DNA of 64,000 nucleotides from Motacilla alba alba (GCF_015832195.1 NC_052045.1:1-64000), one strand, 5' to 3'. Shown: positions 42,804-56,640, numbered from the stretch's first letter. Notes: generated from the sequence alone by a model not told the origin. Translations and numbers: made by a program.

Positions 42804-45678
42804 CAGGGGAAAATGAGTCTGTGTTTCCAGATAGTGGGGGGTTCTAAGGCGTAAAGCATCAGAATGGGCATTTGGGTCCGGATACATGAACTCTGGTCCA
42901 GTTTGGGATGAACAGCACATGAAGTAGCAGGAATAAAGACAATTTTAAGCTTTTGCCACTTTCTGGAGTTGCTTGCATCTGTGACACGCGTTGATGTCCT
43001 CAAGAGGCTTCAATATGGGTTCGGAGGTCTGTCTGCTTTCCCTTCATACCTGAATCATGCCCCAAACCAACTGCTGCAAGCAACTCACAGCTCAAGAATC
43101 CAGTCCTGTGGATTATGAGTTGCACAGAGGGATATCAGTTCAGGTCCTTCATCCCAGCATGCAAAATGCTCAAGTGACGATCGAACCTCAGAGTCCACAT
43201 CGCCAGCCTGAATCTCTTGGACAACTCTGGAAGCTCAGGGACTGTAAGAGTTGGTTGGGATCTTTGCTGCTGGCCAAGCTTTGGTGCATCAGCCAACCTC
43301 TAGTGCAATTCAAGACAAGCAATGAGCTTCTTTCAGCTCTATTCCAGTTTCAGCTAAACACCTGATATGTCATTCAGATGCCACCCTTGAGTACTCAACA
43401 CTTGGTGGAGTACAATTAGTTCCCAATGTTTGGTGACACCCTGAATCTCCCATACAGGAAAATGAAACATTTCATGTAGGTATCTGACATTAAGCTGTCA
43501 CAATCTGCTACAGTTACTGAACTCTATATAAAATATAATGCATGGTACTATGCCAGTGTGGGTGGACAACATAATCAGGATCCTCAAAGGTACCTTAATC
43601 TGTGAGCAACCTACATACTGCGCCTGCATGAAAGGACATATTCTGGTTGATGATAGCAAGAGCTTCTCTTCTGAAAGCACTTTCAAAAAGCATAATTGCA
43701 ATTTTTAACCCGTGAATCCTCTCTCCATCAGTGACTCCTTCTCCCACCATGCCACAGCACAGATCTTCCATTTGATGTACATTCTACCACCTGGTCTTTC
43801 ACCACCTGATATATATGGCATGGTTATATTTGAAAGGATTGGGACTGGGGGAGGAAAAAAATAAGGCTTTTCATGCATAGTACTCAGAGAATTTTTTTTT
43901 TTGAGTAAATGAAACAAGCTTGATTTTGTGTGTCTGCATATGTGCAGCTAAAGGGACTCAGCTATAAGGCTGCTTTTGTGATTTGAGCAGGGTACCTTCT
44001 CCATTCCAGTGTCACAGCTCAAGAACAATCCGAAGGAAAAATACTCCAGTGACTGATCTTAATTTTCAAAGCATAAGGCTTCAGTCCTTTGATCTCTTTT
44101 CCACTCCCACTATTTAGAAATTAGATCTTGGCTTTCTTAATTTTAGGAGATTTAGTTCAATGCACCACATTTCTTGTACCTCAGTTTACAGAAAAGTTAA
44201 TGAGGAGTTCATCAAAGTAAGATGATTTGAGCACATAATGAGATTATTTGAGATTTGACTGTTGACTTATCTAAAGATAAGAAAACCCATACTACTACTA
44301 ACATGTCTGATTGAGAAAGCATCAGGAAATCAGGAATCTTCTCTCATAAGATTAGACTCATCAGCTGTACCATTCAAAGCCAAAACATACATGGGTTATG
44401 GCAAGATAACAGGCATCTATCCAGCAACTACCTATAAACTTCTTCATACTTTGGCATAAATTGAAACAGTGGGACTGTTTCAAGGGAAAAAACCTAAGTG
44501 TTACCAGTACTGTGGCCATAAATTTTGGTTTTATATTGCCTTTTGGAAGGTCACTGTATTTCTGCGATAGAAATGCTAATCAGAGCATGTGGAGCCCTCT
44601 GACTCCGCGCCCTCAGGGAAGACTCTATCATAGAGTTTTCCCACCTAGGCTTATAGAGAAGACTTAACCCGTGATGCTCTGCAGCACTACTGTCAATTTA
44701 CATCAGATTGCCTCCCCAATTGGCCAGCTGACACTGCCCACCCCAACTGTTCATCCCTCATCCCCCTCTACAGGTTGCCGCCCTTGGTCCTGCCCTTTGC
44801 CCGCCCCTGTGCCCTCAGGTCATTGGTCACTGACCCCACACTTAAGTCGTGCAGAGCACATGGGTTGGTCTTTTGTCTCTGGTCCCTTTGGCGTGGCGAA
44901 TGCCATAAACCCTTTGCTGGACTATATCATGCAAAGACCCTTGCTGCCTTTCCTCTGCTGAGCTATCTGTGGCGTGTGCACGTGCATGGACTTGAAATGG
45001 CTGTTCTTGTGGCCTTGCTCTGAGCGGCTTCTGAAGGAGACGCCTCAAAGAAGGCTGCAGCATTTCTACCGCCCTGCCACACTGCAACAAGAGCATAGTC
45101 TGTTTCTATTGTTTCGTCAGAAAATACTAACTGTATTCTGATATATTTTATTTGCCATTAATGTGTACTGAAGAGTTTTGTGTTAATTTAGTATATTCTC
45201 TGCTTACCCATACTATTGAGAAAACTATTTCAGGTTTTTATTATATTCTCATTTTAGAAAATTTTGAACAACAGTAATAAAGGTTTGCTATGTAATATAC
45301 AAACCCTAATGTTACAGTTTTGATACAATATGGTATTTACTTGCCAGATATCTCCAGTAAAAATCCCACCTCATTTCAGCTAATGTATTTAAAAGGAACT
45401 CTCTTTCTCTTCTTCTCCTCCCTCTCTGTTCTCCTAGCTGAAAAGCCAATAAAAAAATTCTCCTCCTCTCCAGTTCAGAACAAGATCTATGTTCATTTCT
45501 CCTAGGCATGTTTTGAGATCCAGAAGCGGGTGAAAGCAGTTAATGTGCAACAGGAATCTGAGTTTCAGACACAAACCTCCACCTTTCAATAGACCCTGCT
45601 GACATGCTGCAAGCTAAATATTAAACATTTTTTTTTATCAATTGAAGTCCTGCCTGGGGAGAAGAAACAGTTAAAGAA

Positions 45679-46109
45679 ATGTCTCAATTATACTTGCAAT
45701 CAGCTAATCAGACTTTGTGTGCATCTGTGGATGGTACAGAACTGAAATCAAGCTCTGATAATGAAACCACGAATGAAAAATGGACCGAAGACTCCTTTCC
45801 AGGATTAGAAATACTGTGCACAATTTATGTTACATATGCTGTGATCATTTCAGTGGGTCTCCTTGGAAATGCAATACTCATCAAAGTTTTTTTCAAGATT
45901 AAATCAATGCAGACGGTTCCAAACATCTTCATCACCAGTCTGGCGTTTGGAGACCTGCTGCTTTTGTTAACGTGTGTGCCTATAGATGCAACACGTTACA
46001 TTGTGGATACCTGGCTCTTTGGAAGAATTGGGTGCAAGCTGCTGTCTTTTATCCAGTTAACATCAGTTGGAGTATCAGTGTTTACCCTGACTGTTCTCAG
46101 TGCTGACAG
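45679..46109 (+). CDS. BRS3: BRS3 exon 1 (coding)
   Basis: N-terminus through helix 3; 143 codons plus two bases. It ends GCTGACAG/GTGGGT inside the DRY arginine codon. Reading on gives a stop in the intron, confirming the splice. Confidence 0.97.
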
Positions 46110-49100
46110 GTGGGTCTGTGCAACTGATGTGCCAGGAGATGCTGCAGGTTTGAAATTAGAAATTAATAAAATAGCAGATATTATCATTTTGCCCAGTCTT
46201 AAATAGCACATTGTAATAGACTAAAAATCCCAAAGTACCAGCCTCCCATGTAATTTTAAAATGCATATTAGTAAAATTGTAGCACTTCTTTTTAAGGGAG
46301 TGAGGTGAGGAAAACTCTTTATCTCTTCTGATCTTTTATTAGTTTGAGGTACAGTACAAGGGTTTTTCTCAATTGCACAGAAAAAGGAAATGGCTTAAGT
46401 TGGGAAAAAGACAGTATATTGGTGCTATCTAGTGGTACAGTGAAGTAGTCAAGGAAGATGAAAAATAAAACTGATTATGAGTGAAAATTCTTTTACCTAT
46501 GCCCTCAGGGATGCTTTAAAATCCTAGAACATGAAAGACTGACATGGGATAAAAAGCCAAAAGAAAACAGAGAACAGACTGGGGGTCAAAGGAATGACTC
46601 TCATGATTTGATGGCTAATGTAATTTTCTCCTTGAGAAGTGCATATATATATATATAATTTTTTTTCTCTTGTAGTTCTTCTGTCGTTTACAGAAATATT
46701 TTAGCCCGGGGTCGTGAAATTAAGCTCGGGTTGTAATAACAGCATTGCTAGGAGGGATCAGTGTTCTGACTGCTGTCAGGAAGTGCTGAATCTGTTTTCT
46801 GTGTACTTCTTTCTTGAATGAACAAAACTAAGAGGAGATTTCAGTTTAATCAGCAGTAGCATTGAGGAGTAGAAAAACAAAAAATGAAATTTAATATTGA
46901 GAGAGAAAAAAGATCATCTTATTAGCCAGCAATTGTGGATTAATAGTATGTAATAGCAAATTGTTCATGTGTCCAGAATTTTACCAGTGGTACTGTTACT
47001 GTATTCCAAAATAATCAGCCAGCACAGGAACAATCGCATAAGGTCAAATCAAGGATCCATGTAGACCAATACTAGCCTCCAGCAGTGGTGGTATAAGGAC
47101 AAGGAAAGACACGTAGGAAGAATAAAAGCCTCTATCCAACTACATTTTTAACCCTATTCCTTCAGAACACGCTGAACAGATGTTGTTTCTGTCTATTTAA
47201 TAACCTCAAAGCATTTCTCTTTTGGATACTTGTTCAGCTTTTTCTTGAACTTGCTTAGCAATGACTTTCATTGCCTGCACAAAGTAACTCCTTTTATTTC
47301 TGCACTGCACATGGCTTCATTTGATGGTGCTGGCACTTGTGTCGGAAGAGACAGTGATCCCTATTCGTGTCTCCAGGCTATTCATGTCATAATCCATCCT
47401 TCGGTTGTGTTTCTTTTAGTTAAAGTGTGCAGAGCAACACATGATAATAAAAAGCTGCATGAATCAGGGATGCAGCTAACTGCACAATTGTCTCTTTTGT
47501 TCTCCATTTTTTTCCTAATGCTACCTAACATTTTGCTTTTGTTGTTGTTGTTTTAGTTTGGGGTTCTTTTAGGGTTTTTTACCTAGTGCTGAAGATAAAC
47601 TAATGTTTACATTGAACTGCCTATTGTAGCTCCAAAGTCTTGGTCCTGTAGGATGTCAATTCAGAATTCACCATGACTAGATGACCTTTAAAGATCCCTT
47701 CCAACCCCAACTCTCTTCCGATTCTATGGTTTAGACACTTGCTTCTGTATTTAATTCTTCATGGTAGCTGTTATATAAATACTCTACGCTGCATTCTCAC
47801 AGAGTAACTACATCGTAAACTTACAGAACAAGCTCAGATCGGTCATGGGCTTAATGCCAGACTGTTGTGTTCCAATATGCTAGAAGAGCTCAAAGTCAAT
47901 AAAAAATGGTATTTATTTGATAAATAGCAAGCCAGCTTCCAGCTTTCTATTTTAATTTGCCTAGAGGAGAAAAAGACCGGATCCTCAGCTTGTGCAAAAT
48001 GATACAACTAAGCTTTCTTATCCTCTGGGTCCCTTTCCACCACCTTTCTTTTCATGCCAGCCTTGTGCTCCCCTGGAGGGGCTGCTTCTTTCTGCATTAT
48101 CAAGACTCCCTGGTCCTTCAGGAGCAGGGTATATAGTCTCCTGTGCTTCGTCTGCCTTCATGGAAATTGGTCTTTTTCCATGTCCCACTTCCACACAGGT
48201 TATCACACAGCTATAGATTAATCCAGATTCTTCTTGTATGCCTGACTCAGTCCATATGCTGCAGAATCACAGGCTTGAATCAACAGCAGTTGATTCCTCT
48301 CCTGCTTTTGAAATAAGAAGGAATCCTGGAGCATTATTTTGAGTCAGATCACTGCACTCAGCAGGGGTCTTAGGAAGACAGAAGAAAGGAGGGGTGAACA
48401 TGCTTGGTTTCATCTATTTATAAAATAGTTGACCTGTTTCATACCTTCATCAATGTTGCATACTAATTCCCTCCTTTATCTTTCAAGGCAGTGTCATAAA
48501 ATTAGGAGTGATGATTGCCCTTAGTGATCCCAATCCAAACTTTAGAAGTCATCTTTAAATAGGAAGGTTTTAATGGCAACTCCTGCCCATCAATCTGTTA
48601 AAATACATGCCTGAAATTAATTTTTACATTTTGTTTTTAATTCCAAAGAGCTAGTGTCTGCTTTCATTTCCAAGAGAACTCCAGCACCCTTTGTTTAGCA
48701 AGAACAGTACTGCCTTTAGCCTTAAGAATTTTGCAGTATGTGCTCACATTACTTCTGTGTTTATTCTGACAGCAATGTTGGTCATTTTAGGTACAGAGCC
48801 ATTGTTAAACCCTTGGAACTGCAGACTTCAGATGCGCTCCTGAAGACCTGCTGTAAAGCGGGCTGTGTTTGGATTGTCTCCATGATATTTGCTATCCCAG
48901 AGGCTGTTTTTTCAGATTTGTATTCTTTCAGCAATCCTGAGAAAAATGTAACTTTTGAGGCATGTGCCCCCTATCCTGTATCTGAGAAGATCCTGCAGGA
49001 AGCTCACTCCCTGGTTTGCTTCTTAGTGTTCTATATTGTGCCCTTAGCTGTCATTTCTGTCTACTACTTTCTTATCGCCAGAACGTTATACAAAAGTACA

Positions 49101-50146
49101 TCCAACATGCCCGCAGAGGAACACTCTCATGCCCGTAAGCAGGTAAGCTCTGATCAAGCACTAAACTCTCCAATTTTCCAAAGTCTGTTGTGTTGATTAA
49201 ATACTAATTCATAAGTACAGAACTTTACCTCATAACGGAGTAAAAAGCTCCACAAACTTAGCCCGTACCAAATTTGAATCCAAACTCATCTGTGCACTTG
49301 GGCACCTGCTCATGACTCATCATTTGTGAGTGTCCACTCTTTCCTAAGGCGAGACGGGTCTGTCATGCTTTATTGTGACCCTGTAAATTCAAGAGTTAAA
49401 ACATTGAATTTTAAACACTGGGACCTCATCCATGTGAACTGACACATTTATTACTGTATTTTTAAGTCCTAGTCTAGATGAGAGTGTCATATGATGTATA
49501 ATGGAAAACAAATGTGCTCTTCACTGGGAATGCTTTGTTAAAAAAATATGAAATAGATTTATTTTCTGGTTTAGGTCTTCTGGTTTGGGGTTTTATTTGT
49601 TTGTTCATTTTATTTTTATTTTTTGATTTTTTGGTTACTCAAGCATTTAGACTTTTACACTGCTTTGCAAATCAGCACCAACAACACAAACATTTTACTA
49701 ATTGCTAATAATACCAGCTATGCATTTCTTTCTTGTAGATTGAATCCCGCAAGAGAGTTGCAAAGACAGTGCTGGTGCTTGTGGCTCTGTTTGCCTTCTG
49801 CTGGCTGCCCAACCACATCCTCTACCTGTACCGCTCTTTCACATACCACACTTCTGTCAATGCTTCCACCTTTCATCTGATAGCAACTATTTTTTCCCGC
49901 GCCTTGGCCTTCAGCAATTCCTGCGTCAACCCTTTTGCTCTTTATTGGCTGAGTAAAAGTTTCCGGCAACATTTTAAAAAGCAAATCTCATGCTGCAAGG
50001 CAGCATTCTGTGCAAAGCCTCCCAGTGCTCCCCGGAGCAGTTCTCCTACCAGAGCCCTGTCAGTCACAGGCAGCATGCGTGGCTCAGAAATCAGTGTTAC
50101 ACTGCTAACAGATTATAGCATCACGAAAGAAGAGGAAAGTGTTTAG
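45679..50146 (+). CDS. BRS3: BRS3, bombesin receptor subtype 3 (avian BRS-3.5 type), three exons
   Basis: Class A peptide GPCR of the plasma membrane, Gq-coupled in the bombesin receptor family. The three coding exons (45679-46109, 48791-49142, 49739-50146) join in phase to 396 residues; the human protein has 399. The start ATG has G at -3 and gives [13 protein letters not shown]. Visible: N-glycosylation sites N10 and N28; helices near 45-69, 81-104, 119-141, 164-183, 215-240, 267-291 and 305-331; Cys119-Cys202 disulfide; DRY at 143-145 split by intron 1; CWLP at 282-285; NPFALY at 325-330; Cys346-Cys347 for palmitoylation. Exon structure matches mammals. Binding-site residues are Gln126, Pro204, Arg293 and Ser314: three as in GRPR and one as in mammalian BRS-3, as expected for the chicken receptor reported to bind bombesin well. 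Confidence 0.97.
46643..46657. repeat. (AT)n microsatellite
   Basis: Short AT dinucleotide run followed by a T-rich stretch, in BRS3 intron 1. Confidence 0.85.
47674..47730 (+). mobile_element. CR1 LINE 3'-end fragment
   Basis: ACTAGATGACCTTTAAAGAT, then CCCTTCCAACCCCAACTC and GATTCTATGG is a forward CR1 3' end, in BRS3 intron 1. Confidence 0.9.
48791..49142 (+). CDS. BRS3: BRS3 exon 2
   Basis: Acceptor GTCATTTTAG, donor AAGCAG/GTAAGC, 352 nt. Completes DRY and encodes YRAIVKPLE, helix 4, loop 2 with CAPYP, helix 5 ([16 protein letters not shown]) and part of loop 3. Phase 2 in, 0 out. Confidence 0.97.
49739..50146 (+). CDS. BRS3: BRS3 exon 3
   Basis: Acceptor ATTTCTTTCTTGTAG; reads [20 protein letters not shown] (helix 6), then [14 protein letters not shown], helix 7 with [16 protein letters not shown], and a 65-residue tail to TAG at 50144-50146. 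Confidence 0.97.
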   Translation: MESRKRVAKTVLVLVALFAFCWLPNHILYLYRSFTYHTSVNASTFHLIATIFSRALAFSNSCVNPFALYWLSKSFRQHFKKQISCCKAAFCAKPPSAPRSSSPTRALSVTGSMRGSEISVTLLTDYSITKEEESV

Positions 50147-50280
50147 TCCATGTGGGAAGAAGACAGAAACTGAGTCATTGCTATCAAGTCACTGCAACTG
50201 GTATCCTGGAAAGAGGTGCCAGGGCGTGTCCTATCTGTGAAAGTGTGTTCATCAGGAGTTGCTCATTTTTCAAAATATAG

Positions 50281-50286
50281 AATAAA
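50281..50286 (+). terminator. Candidate BRS3 polyadenylation signal
   Basis: AATAAA 135 bases after the BRS3 stop codon. Another AATAAA lies near 50930, so longer transcripts are possible. Confidence 0.5.
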
Positions 50287-53200
50287 GAAATCAAATTGTG
50301 GGGGAAGAAGCTGCAACAACTGAACCTTCCAGCACAAGTTCAAAGGGATCACTCATGTTCCCAGGCATGGACACAGATTCCTAGCTGGAATTCCTGGACT
50401 GGGCAGGAGGGGGCTTAGCAGAGTTGGTGCAAGAATTGGCTGTAAGGATAGTTTCGTTCCTGGTGACTTGCTTTTTGGGTCATTACTGAGAGCTCCCTCT
50501 GACAACTACTTGCATCCGCAGCAAGCAAGCAAAGCCACTTGGTCACAACGCGATCAACCAGGCACATTTTTGATTTATTTATTTTCTCGTCCTGAATGTT
50601 AAAAATGGGTAAACACATGAGAAAGAATGTTAAAATGAAAGAAGGCTAAGGTTTGTAGCACTGTAAAGTAAAAAAAGAAAAAACATTATGGGCCAGATCC
50701 ACAGTAGCTGTTGCTCAGTCAGTGACTTAGAAATTCTTGGTAAGACCTGACTGCTTTGTAGTGAGATGGATGTTCCTAAGGAAGTCAAGGGAACGAGCAG
50801 GTGATAGATAATTTCTCTGAGGAAGTTATAATCACCTTTAACCACACTTGTAAAATTCTTTGTGATATATGGGTAAAACATCTCAATAGTGCAGAAGTTT
50901 TTTATTGTCACAGTGATTTAATATCAATAAATTGGGGTGGATCTGTATCAAGAGTTCTATTTGGAATTTACGGTGCACTTCTGAAGTGCTCAAACATCCC
51001 CTCCTGCCTTACTTTAAATCCGAAAGTGGTCTTGAGTGCACAACCTGGATTTCTCTAAGATGGAACTGTGTGTCCAATCCACCAAACCAGACTAGGGTGA
51101 GTTTGAAGTGAAAAATGTAGAGCGTCAGACTGACCCTTTACCTGCACATATCCACTCCTGCTGTAGTGTATGTGGTTGTATCTAAGTGGCCTACACATCT
51201 TCAAGCACACTGGGAGAGCTGGATTTTTTCTACTATACTAATTTTCTATTCTTCAGGTTGTATCCCTTTTTAATATTAAGATAGGCTGTCTTAATGCCAT
51301 AGGCCTTCTAATCTCAAATCCATTGATTTTATGACTGGGCTTGAAGAGTCATATCAGAACAGTCTGTCCATGCTCAGCGGCACTGCTGGCAGGGACTGCC
51401 TTCCCATCAGGAAGTACAGGAGGCAAGTCTTCTCCCTCCCATGTTACAAAATACTGGAGTGACACTTATTTTTATGAATTTTATGTTCCCCGAACCAAAA
51501 TTTTGTTCTGTGGAAGACGGTGATAGAAAACACAATAGATTTTCCATTGTTTAAATGAAGGGGCTTCTACTCCAAGGAAGAATTTGTGCGTTAAAACGTA
51601 GAACAGAAGTCGCAACATATGAACTAAAATAAGTCTGTCAGTCACAGAAGCTTCAATTTTAAATAACCCTTGAAGGTGTAGCCCCCCTTCAACTGCACAG
51701 AGCCCCTAAGCAACATATGGCTGGAAATCCATGCATCATTAACTAAGTTGATTATAAGATGAGAAAATGTATTTACAGACTCTCTCTGTTCCCTGCTCTA
51801 ATCAGAAAAATAAAGCTGAACTATAAATCCCAGGGGCATTGCAATACAGCCCCTGTCATCATCATAAACCAGTTAATGACGGACCAGTTTAATCCCATCA
51901 GACATGGCCTTGTTTTACTATGGTACTCATGTTACAAGCTGCAAGGCTACAAGCACTAATTTTCAAAGGGTTTCCTCCTTTTATTGTACGAATTGCACAC
52001 CAGGACAGGATCACTGAAATAAATGGAAATCCAATCGTACAGAAATACAATTTATGGCAAAGCAGACTCCAGAGGCCTTATTTTACTCTCTTTGCCTCAA
52101 TGTAACACACTGCCTGGAAGAGAGCCATGTACAAATATGAACATGTTGCACTGCTGTTTTCTTCTTCTCTCTTTCCTTCATGGAGCTGCAGGGTGAGGCT
52201 GAAATAAGTAGATAAGCCTACACACTTAAGAACTTACATTTATCTTCCTGTATCTTACTATAGGAAATTCTAAACAAAGGAAATATCCACCAACAATACC
52301 GTTGCTTACAGCATTTTCTATTTTAGCTTAGTAATGCCTTTGGGAAACAGATCTACGTGTTTCTGGACTTCACAATGTGTCTCTGTCAGAGACCAAATTT
52401 CCCACAGCAAAATCTTTTAACCCTTAAAACCCAGTTTCCTAATTCACCATTTCTCTTCGTTTGCATGCAGCTACTTTTTGCTTGTGTCACTCCTCCTCTA
52501 ACTGGATTGTCTTTCTACTGAGAATATATCTTGTTACAAAACTGATGGTTTTGCTATATTCTGCACATGTTCTGTTTAAAGACTGGCGATATTTCAAGCC
52601 ACAATTTAATTATTCTGTGTACTTTATGCATTGATAATTCTGTACATTCAGATCTTCATGGCATGATATACTAGAGTGATATATGGGTCGACATATATTT
52701 TTGTCTAACCAATCTGATATTATTTATTACATCGACTCCCCACAATATCATTATGCATAAAAGGTCTCCACATTACCATAACTGGATTTAGGGGAAAAGC
52801 GTTGTTTCCTTTGCAATCTTTTCTCGGTGTTCCAAAACCAGATTCTCTCACCCCTTAGTAATACAGGTGTAATTCTATAAGAGCGTATGGGAATACCATC
52901 TATTTACAAAAGTACTGAGTATTATCTAGCAAATAAAAGGGATGAATAATTAGGGGTTCACTATTTATGTCCACAGCGTAAGAACAGGTAGGAAAAAAGG
53001 CACAAAGTACTGAAAGGCTGACTCCCTCAAAGGTTCTGTCCATATGGAGTCATACTGAGAAAGTAAATACAATTCTAGGACGTACTTTTTTTTTTAGTTT
53101 GTTTTGTGAATGAGATGTACACATGTGCACATTAGCAACAGTTTCAATATCAGTAGTTAGTTAATCCCCCCCCCATATCCACAATAATTAAGAAACCTAT

Positions 53201-55690
53201 GTCAAAACACTGCTAAAGTGAGAGTGACTGGGGTATAAAAGTTAGTTACACAATTATAGCCATTTTAAAGCTCCCTCTCCTGTTCCCATAAAATTTTATT
53301 TTACATGGGCTGCCTGTTGACGCTCCTGTGTTTCTGCTGAGAATATTACAATTAAGGAATAACCCAAAGGTACACACAGCTACAGCACTTACACGTTTCA
53401 ATCAGCGTTACTTTAAAAATGTAATATGGGCTTTAATCAGCATTTAGTTGTTGGCTCCGACACGGATGGTCCCCTCAGTGCAAGGTGAACTGTGACGTGG
53501 AATTTCCATGCATGGGACACGATATTGAATTTTCAGTACATCTGTACTGGTTCTGTAATTTTTCCTACCATTAAGACTCCTCATCACTCTCAGTAATCTG
53601 TGTAACAGCTAAAGGCTCCAGACCCCTGAAAAGCTCAAAGAGGCCTGTCTGTACTTAGTCATTAGTCACTGCCTTGACTTAACATAACAAAGCAGCTCAG
53701 GAAAATAGCGTCTACCTAATTAAGGATTAGCCAGCAAATTGCTGGTTCCCCTATTAAAGGGAGCAAAACACTTTAGGAAAACCAATTCATCTGACTTTTA
53801 GTAGGTGGTACCTCTAGAACAACATTCCAGTTGCATCTTTAGAACATCAATCAGCTCTGATGAGCCAAAACTGGCTTGTATCACACCGACACAGATACAG
53901 AATCATCATGCTAATGCCTCCTTTTCATATTTACTTTGAGACATTTTGCTAGAATTTAAAACATCATTTCTTGACAGCTTGGACTGGTCCGAGCTGTGGA
54001 ATGCTTGAGCTCTTTGCACTCTCCTCAGAAGATGCAGCTTGCAGCAGCAGTGCTTGTGCAGCCATGATCTATGTAATTTCAAGCGTGAGATTGACAGGAA
54101 AGTTGTACTGACCCCACAAAAGGATGAGTTTCCAGCTGAGTCGTCTCCCTGGACTGTTCACTGTGTCTCTACCAAAGGATGAGGTAACAGATGGCAGTGA
54201 CACCATTGGAGGCTGTGCCGCACCTGCTGCTGTCACACATTCTGTTAGGCAAAGGAAGTGTGAGGGAACTCGAGGCAGTTTGTCCTCATAACTACATCAA
54301 AGTGTGCAGAGCAGATTTACTGAGCATTAACCCCACGGCGCAGAAGCAGAAGCACTCTCTCACTCCCATTGGATTGAGAATAAATTTAGATTTCCTGCTC
54401 CCCAGGACTAATGCAGTGCCTTGCTGAAGGCAGATCTGCACAGCAGGGAAAGCTGTACAGACCTCACTGCAAACACTCAGGTAATAAACATTAAAAACCC
54501 TGCAAAATTAAAGCAAGCAGTTTAAGATTTAAATTATATTTCTCTTACAAGTTCATGGTTATGATTATCTGATTTCCAAATATACACCCAATTCCAAATT
54601 TTATAAGCAAGCACAGTTTATGTCAAGCCACTTATGCTCCACTCCAAAATCCAGTAACTGTTTGAAAGTGAAGACAAATGTCCCTCAGGTGGTAAGTTTA
54701 TAAGGGATCACAAAAGCAATCTTTGGACAACTACCGCAATAGACCTGCCTAGAGAAAATTCTTGAAGCATCAAAGATGTCATTAACTAGGCTGGATGTTC
54801 TTTGTGCAACAGCAAAGGTTACTAGAACTCTATATTTATATCCTCAGCAATTTTGTCCGACAGCCTGGTGCCCAGGCAGGGAGCTGATGTTCATCTCTCC
54901 CTGCAGGACTTCACAACCACATGTCTTTGCTTTTATTATCGTTCCAGTCTTTATATTTGTTCCTGGTATACTGATTTCCAGAAAACTTCTGTTTATTATT
55001 TTTATTTCTGAGTGGAAAGATTGTTTTGCCCCTGGCAACCAGCCACTGCCTGCTTTGCTGGGGCTGTTCAGCTCAGTTTTCATTTATAACATGTACACTG
55101 ATACACGGGGTTTTATAACTCTAGGTTAAGGTTTGCAAAACAAACATGAAGAGTGTGCTGCTTCATCCTCTAAATAGAAATACTTTAAAATACAATAGCA
55201 ATTAAAATTCAGTTTTCATGTACTACTGTCTGGGCTACACCGTAGAAACCACTAGATGGCACTAGATGAAGAGCTTTTAAAAGAACTGGGAGAAATTTGT
55301 ACTTAAAATATTTAAGTATCCACAGACGGGGTAGTAATTGCAGACTTCATCAACGCAAAAGGAATTGAGTGTTTTGAAGCCAAACTTCATCCCACTAATA
55401 CGATGTACCAACCCTTTCCTAAGGGAACAAAACGCAGGACAGCCTCAGCTAAGAAGGGAGAGAGAAGAAATGTGATTTCTTGACATTTGGAGTGCCACTT
55501 CAATCTCATTTTTCTATTTTTGGACCTTTGCCTCTAGTAGGACATGCGTGCACTTCCAGTGCCGAACGGCAGCCAGCCTTGCACAGCACCACTGGCAGCA
55601 AACCGCTTCACTATCCAGTGTTGTCGTAGGTGCAATAAGGAAAAGCAGGCAGCAGGGAGGACTTTCTGTGCCCTAAACGTTTATTTCTCA
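50287..55690. other. Intergenic region between BRS3 and HTATSF1
   Basis: A+T-rich, with no supported exon, RNA gene or clear transposon. A run of nine C occurs at 53166-53174. Open frames on either strand are under 125 codons and unrecognised. BRS3 3' untranslated sequence may extend into the first part. Confidence 0.5.
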
Positions 55691-55759
55691 TGTGAGTAGT
55701 CTCCATGCAAAGCCGATCAAGGTACAGCTTCTCGCCCAAAGCAGTGTGGTGCGCAGGAG

Positions 55760-56640
55760 CAGCTGCCTTCATGAGGAGCCCCGGCCTGCGGTGAAACATC
55801 GCGGCAACCCCAAGGTGAAGGGAAAGGAAAAAAAACCACGGCGAGAGAAAAAGGGGCTGGGCCGCTGTGGCAACCGCCCCGTCCCTCGACGGTCGCGCTG
55901 CCCTCAGGGCCCGCCCATGCCCCGCCCCCTGTGCCCGCCCTCCCCAGGAAGCGCTTCCCCTCCCCACCGCTCGTCTCATTGGCTACAGCTCCGGGGTAAA
56001 GGGGCGGGGCAGGCGGAAGGTACGGCGGCTGGTGAGGTGTTTCCGGTACCGTGTGCGCGCCGGGGCCCGGGACGGTCGCGGCGGCCGCGTGAGGTGCCGC
56101 CACCGAGAGGGGCGTGCCTCAGACGGCGGCGGCAGGAGCGCTGGTGTCCGAGGCCCAGTGAACGGGGCAGGATGAGCGGCGAGGATGGAAACGAGGAGTT
56201 CTACCGGCAGCTGCAGCTCCAGCAGCAGTACGAGGCCAAGCCAGCCGAGGGCGAAGGCGAGGGCGAGTCCGACCCCTTTACCTACGTGGACCCGGCGGAC
56301 GGGGCTGCCTACGAGTGGGACTTGGAGAAGAAGGCCTGGTTCCCCAAGGTAGGTACGGGGGCAGCCCCGAGGAAGGGGTAGAGGAAGGAGCGGTTGATGC
56401 CGCATCTCGTCGGTACTCAGGTGTCCGCAGTCACCCACATCGTGTCTGCTGCGAGTCTCAGCAGCACCAAAACATACCTTTTTACAGGCAAAACCACGCT
56501 GTCATGTCCGTCCTTGGCCGGCTGCGCTGCCGTGAGGAGCTGCGCGTTGGCTGTTCGCCTGGGCGGAGAATCTGTAGAGTTGTTCGGGCCTGGGATGAAG
56601 TCACGGTTATATTTGTGGATGTTGATCGGAGGTGCCTGGG
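55760..56640. promoter_or_regulatory. CpG-island promoter of HTATSF1
   Basis: A sharp rise in G+C and CpG surrounds the HTATSF1 start codon. It contains GC boxes (GGGGCGGGGC at 56001-56010 and several CCGCCC/CCCGCCC upstream at about 55905-55945), an inverted CCAAT box (ATTGG, 55978-55982) and ETS-like sites (CGGAAG at 56014-56019; TTCCGG at 56041-56046). No TATA box is seen. This is the usual layout of a housekeeping gene. The transcription start probably lies within about 56000-56160. Confidence 0.8.
56172..56348 (+). CDS. HTATSF1: HTATSF1 exon 1 (coding part)
   Basis: 59 codons from MSGEDGNEEFYRQ to YEWDLEKKAWFPK, donor AAG/GTAGGT, phase 0. Lies within the CpG island. Confidence 0.95.

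Larger units (their letters stand above)
36765..45678. other. Intergenic region between ADGRG4 and BRS3
   Basis: No supported exon or RNA gene. Open frames here are at most about 130 codons, lack splice support and resemble nothing I know. It holds one CR1 tail (38881-38946), a (GA)8 tract near 42788-42803, and a moderately GC-rich stretch at about 44700-45060. BRS3 promoter elements should lie near the right end, but I see no clear TATA box. Confidence 0.5.

Noticed and set aside
55692..56171. Open frame extending 160 codons upstream of the HTATSF1 ATG
   Set aside because: It is in frame but lies in CpG-island promoter sequence; the family N-terminus begins at 56172, and GC-rich DNA is naturally stop-poor.
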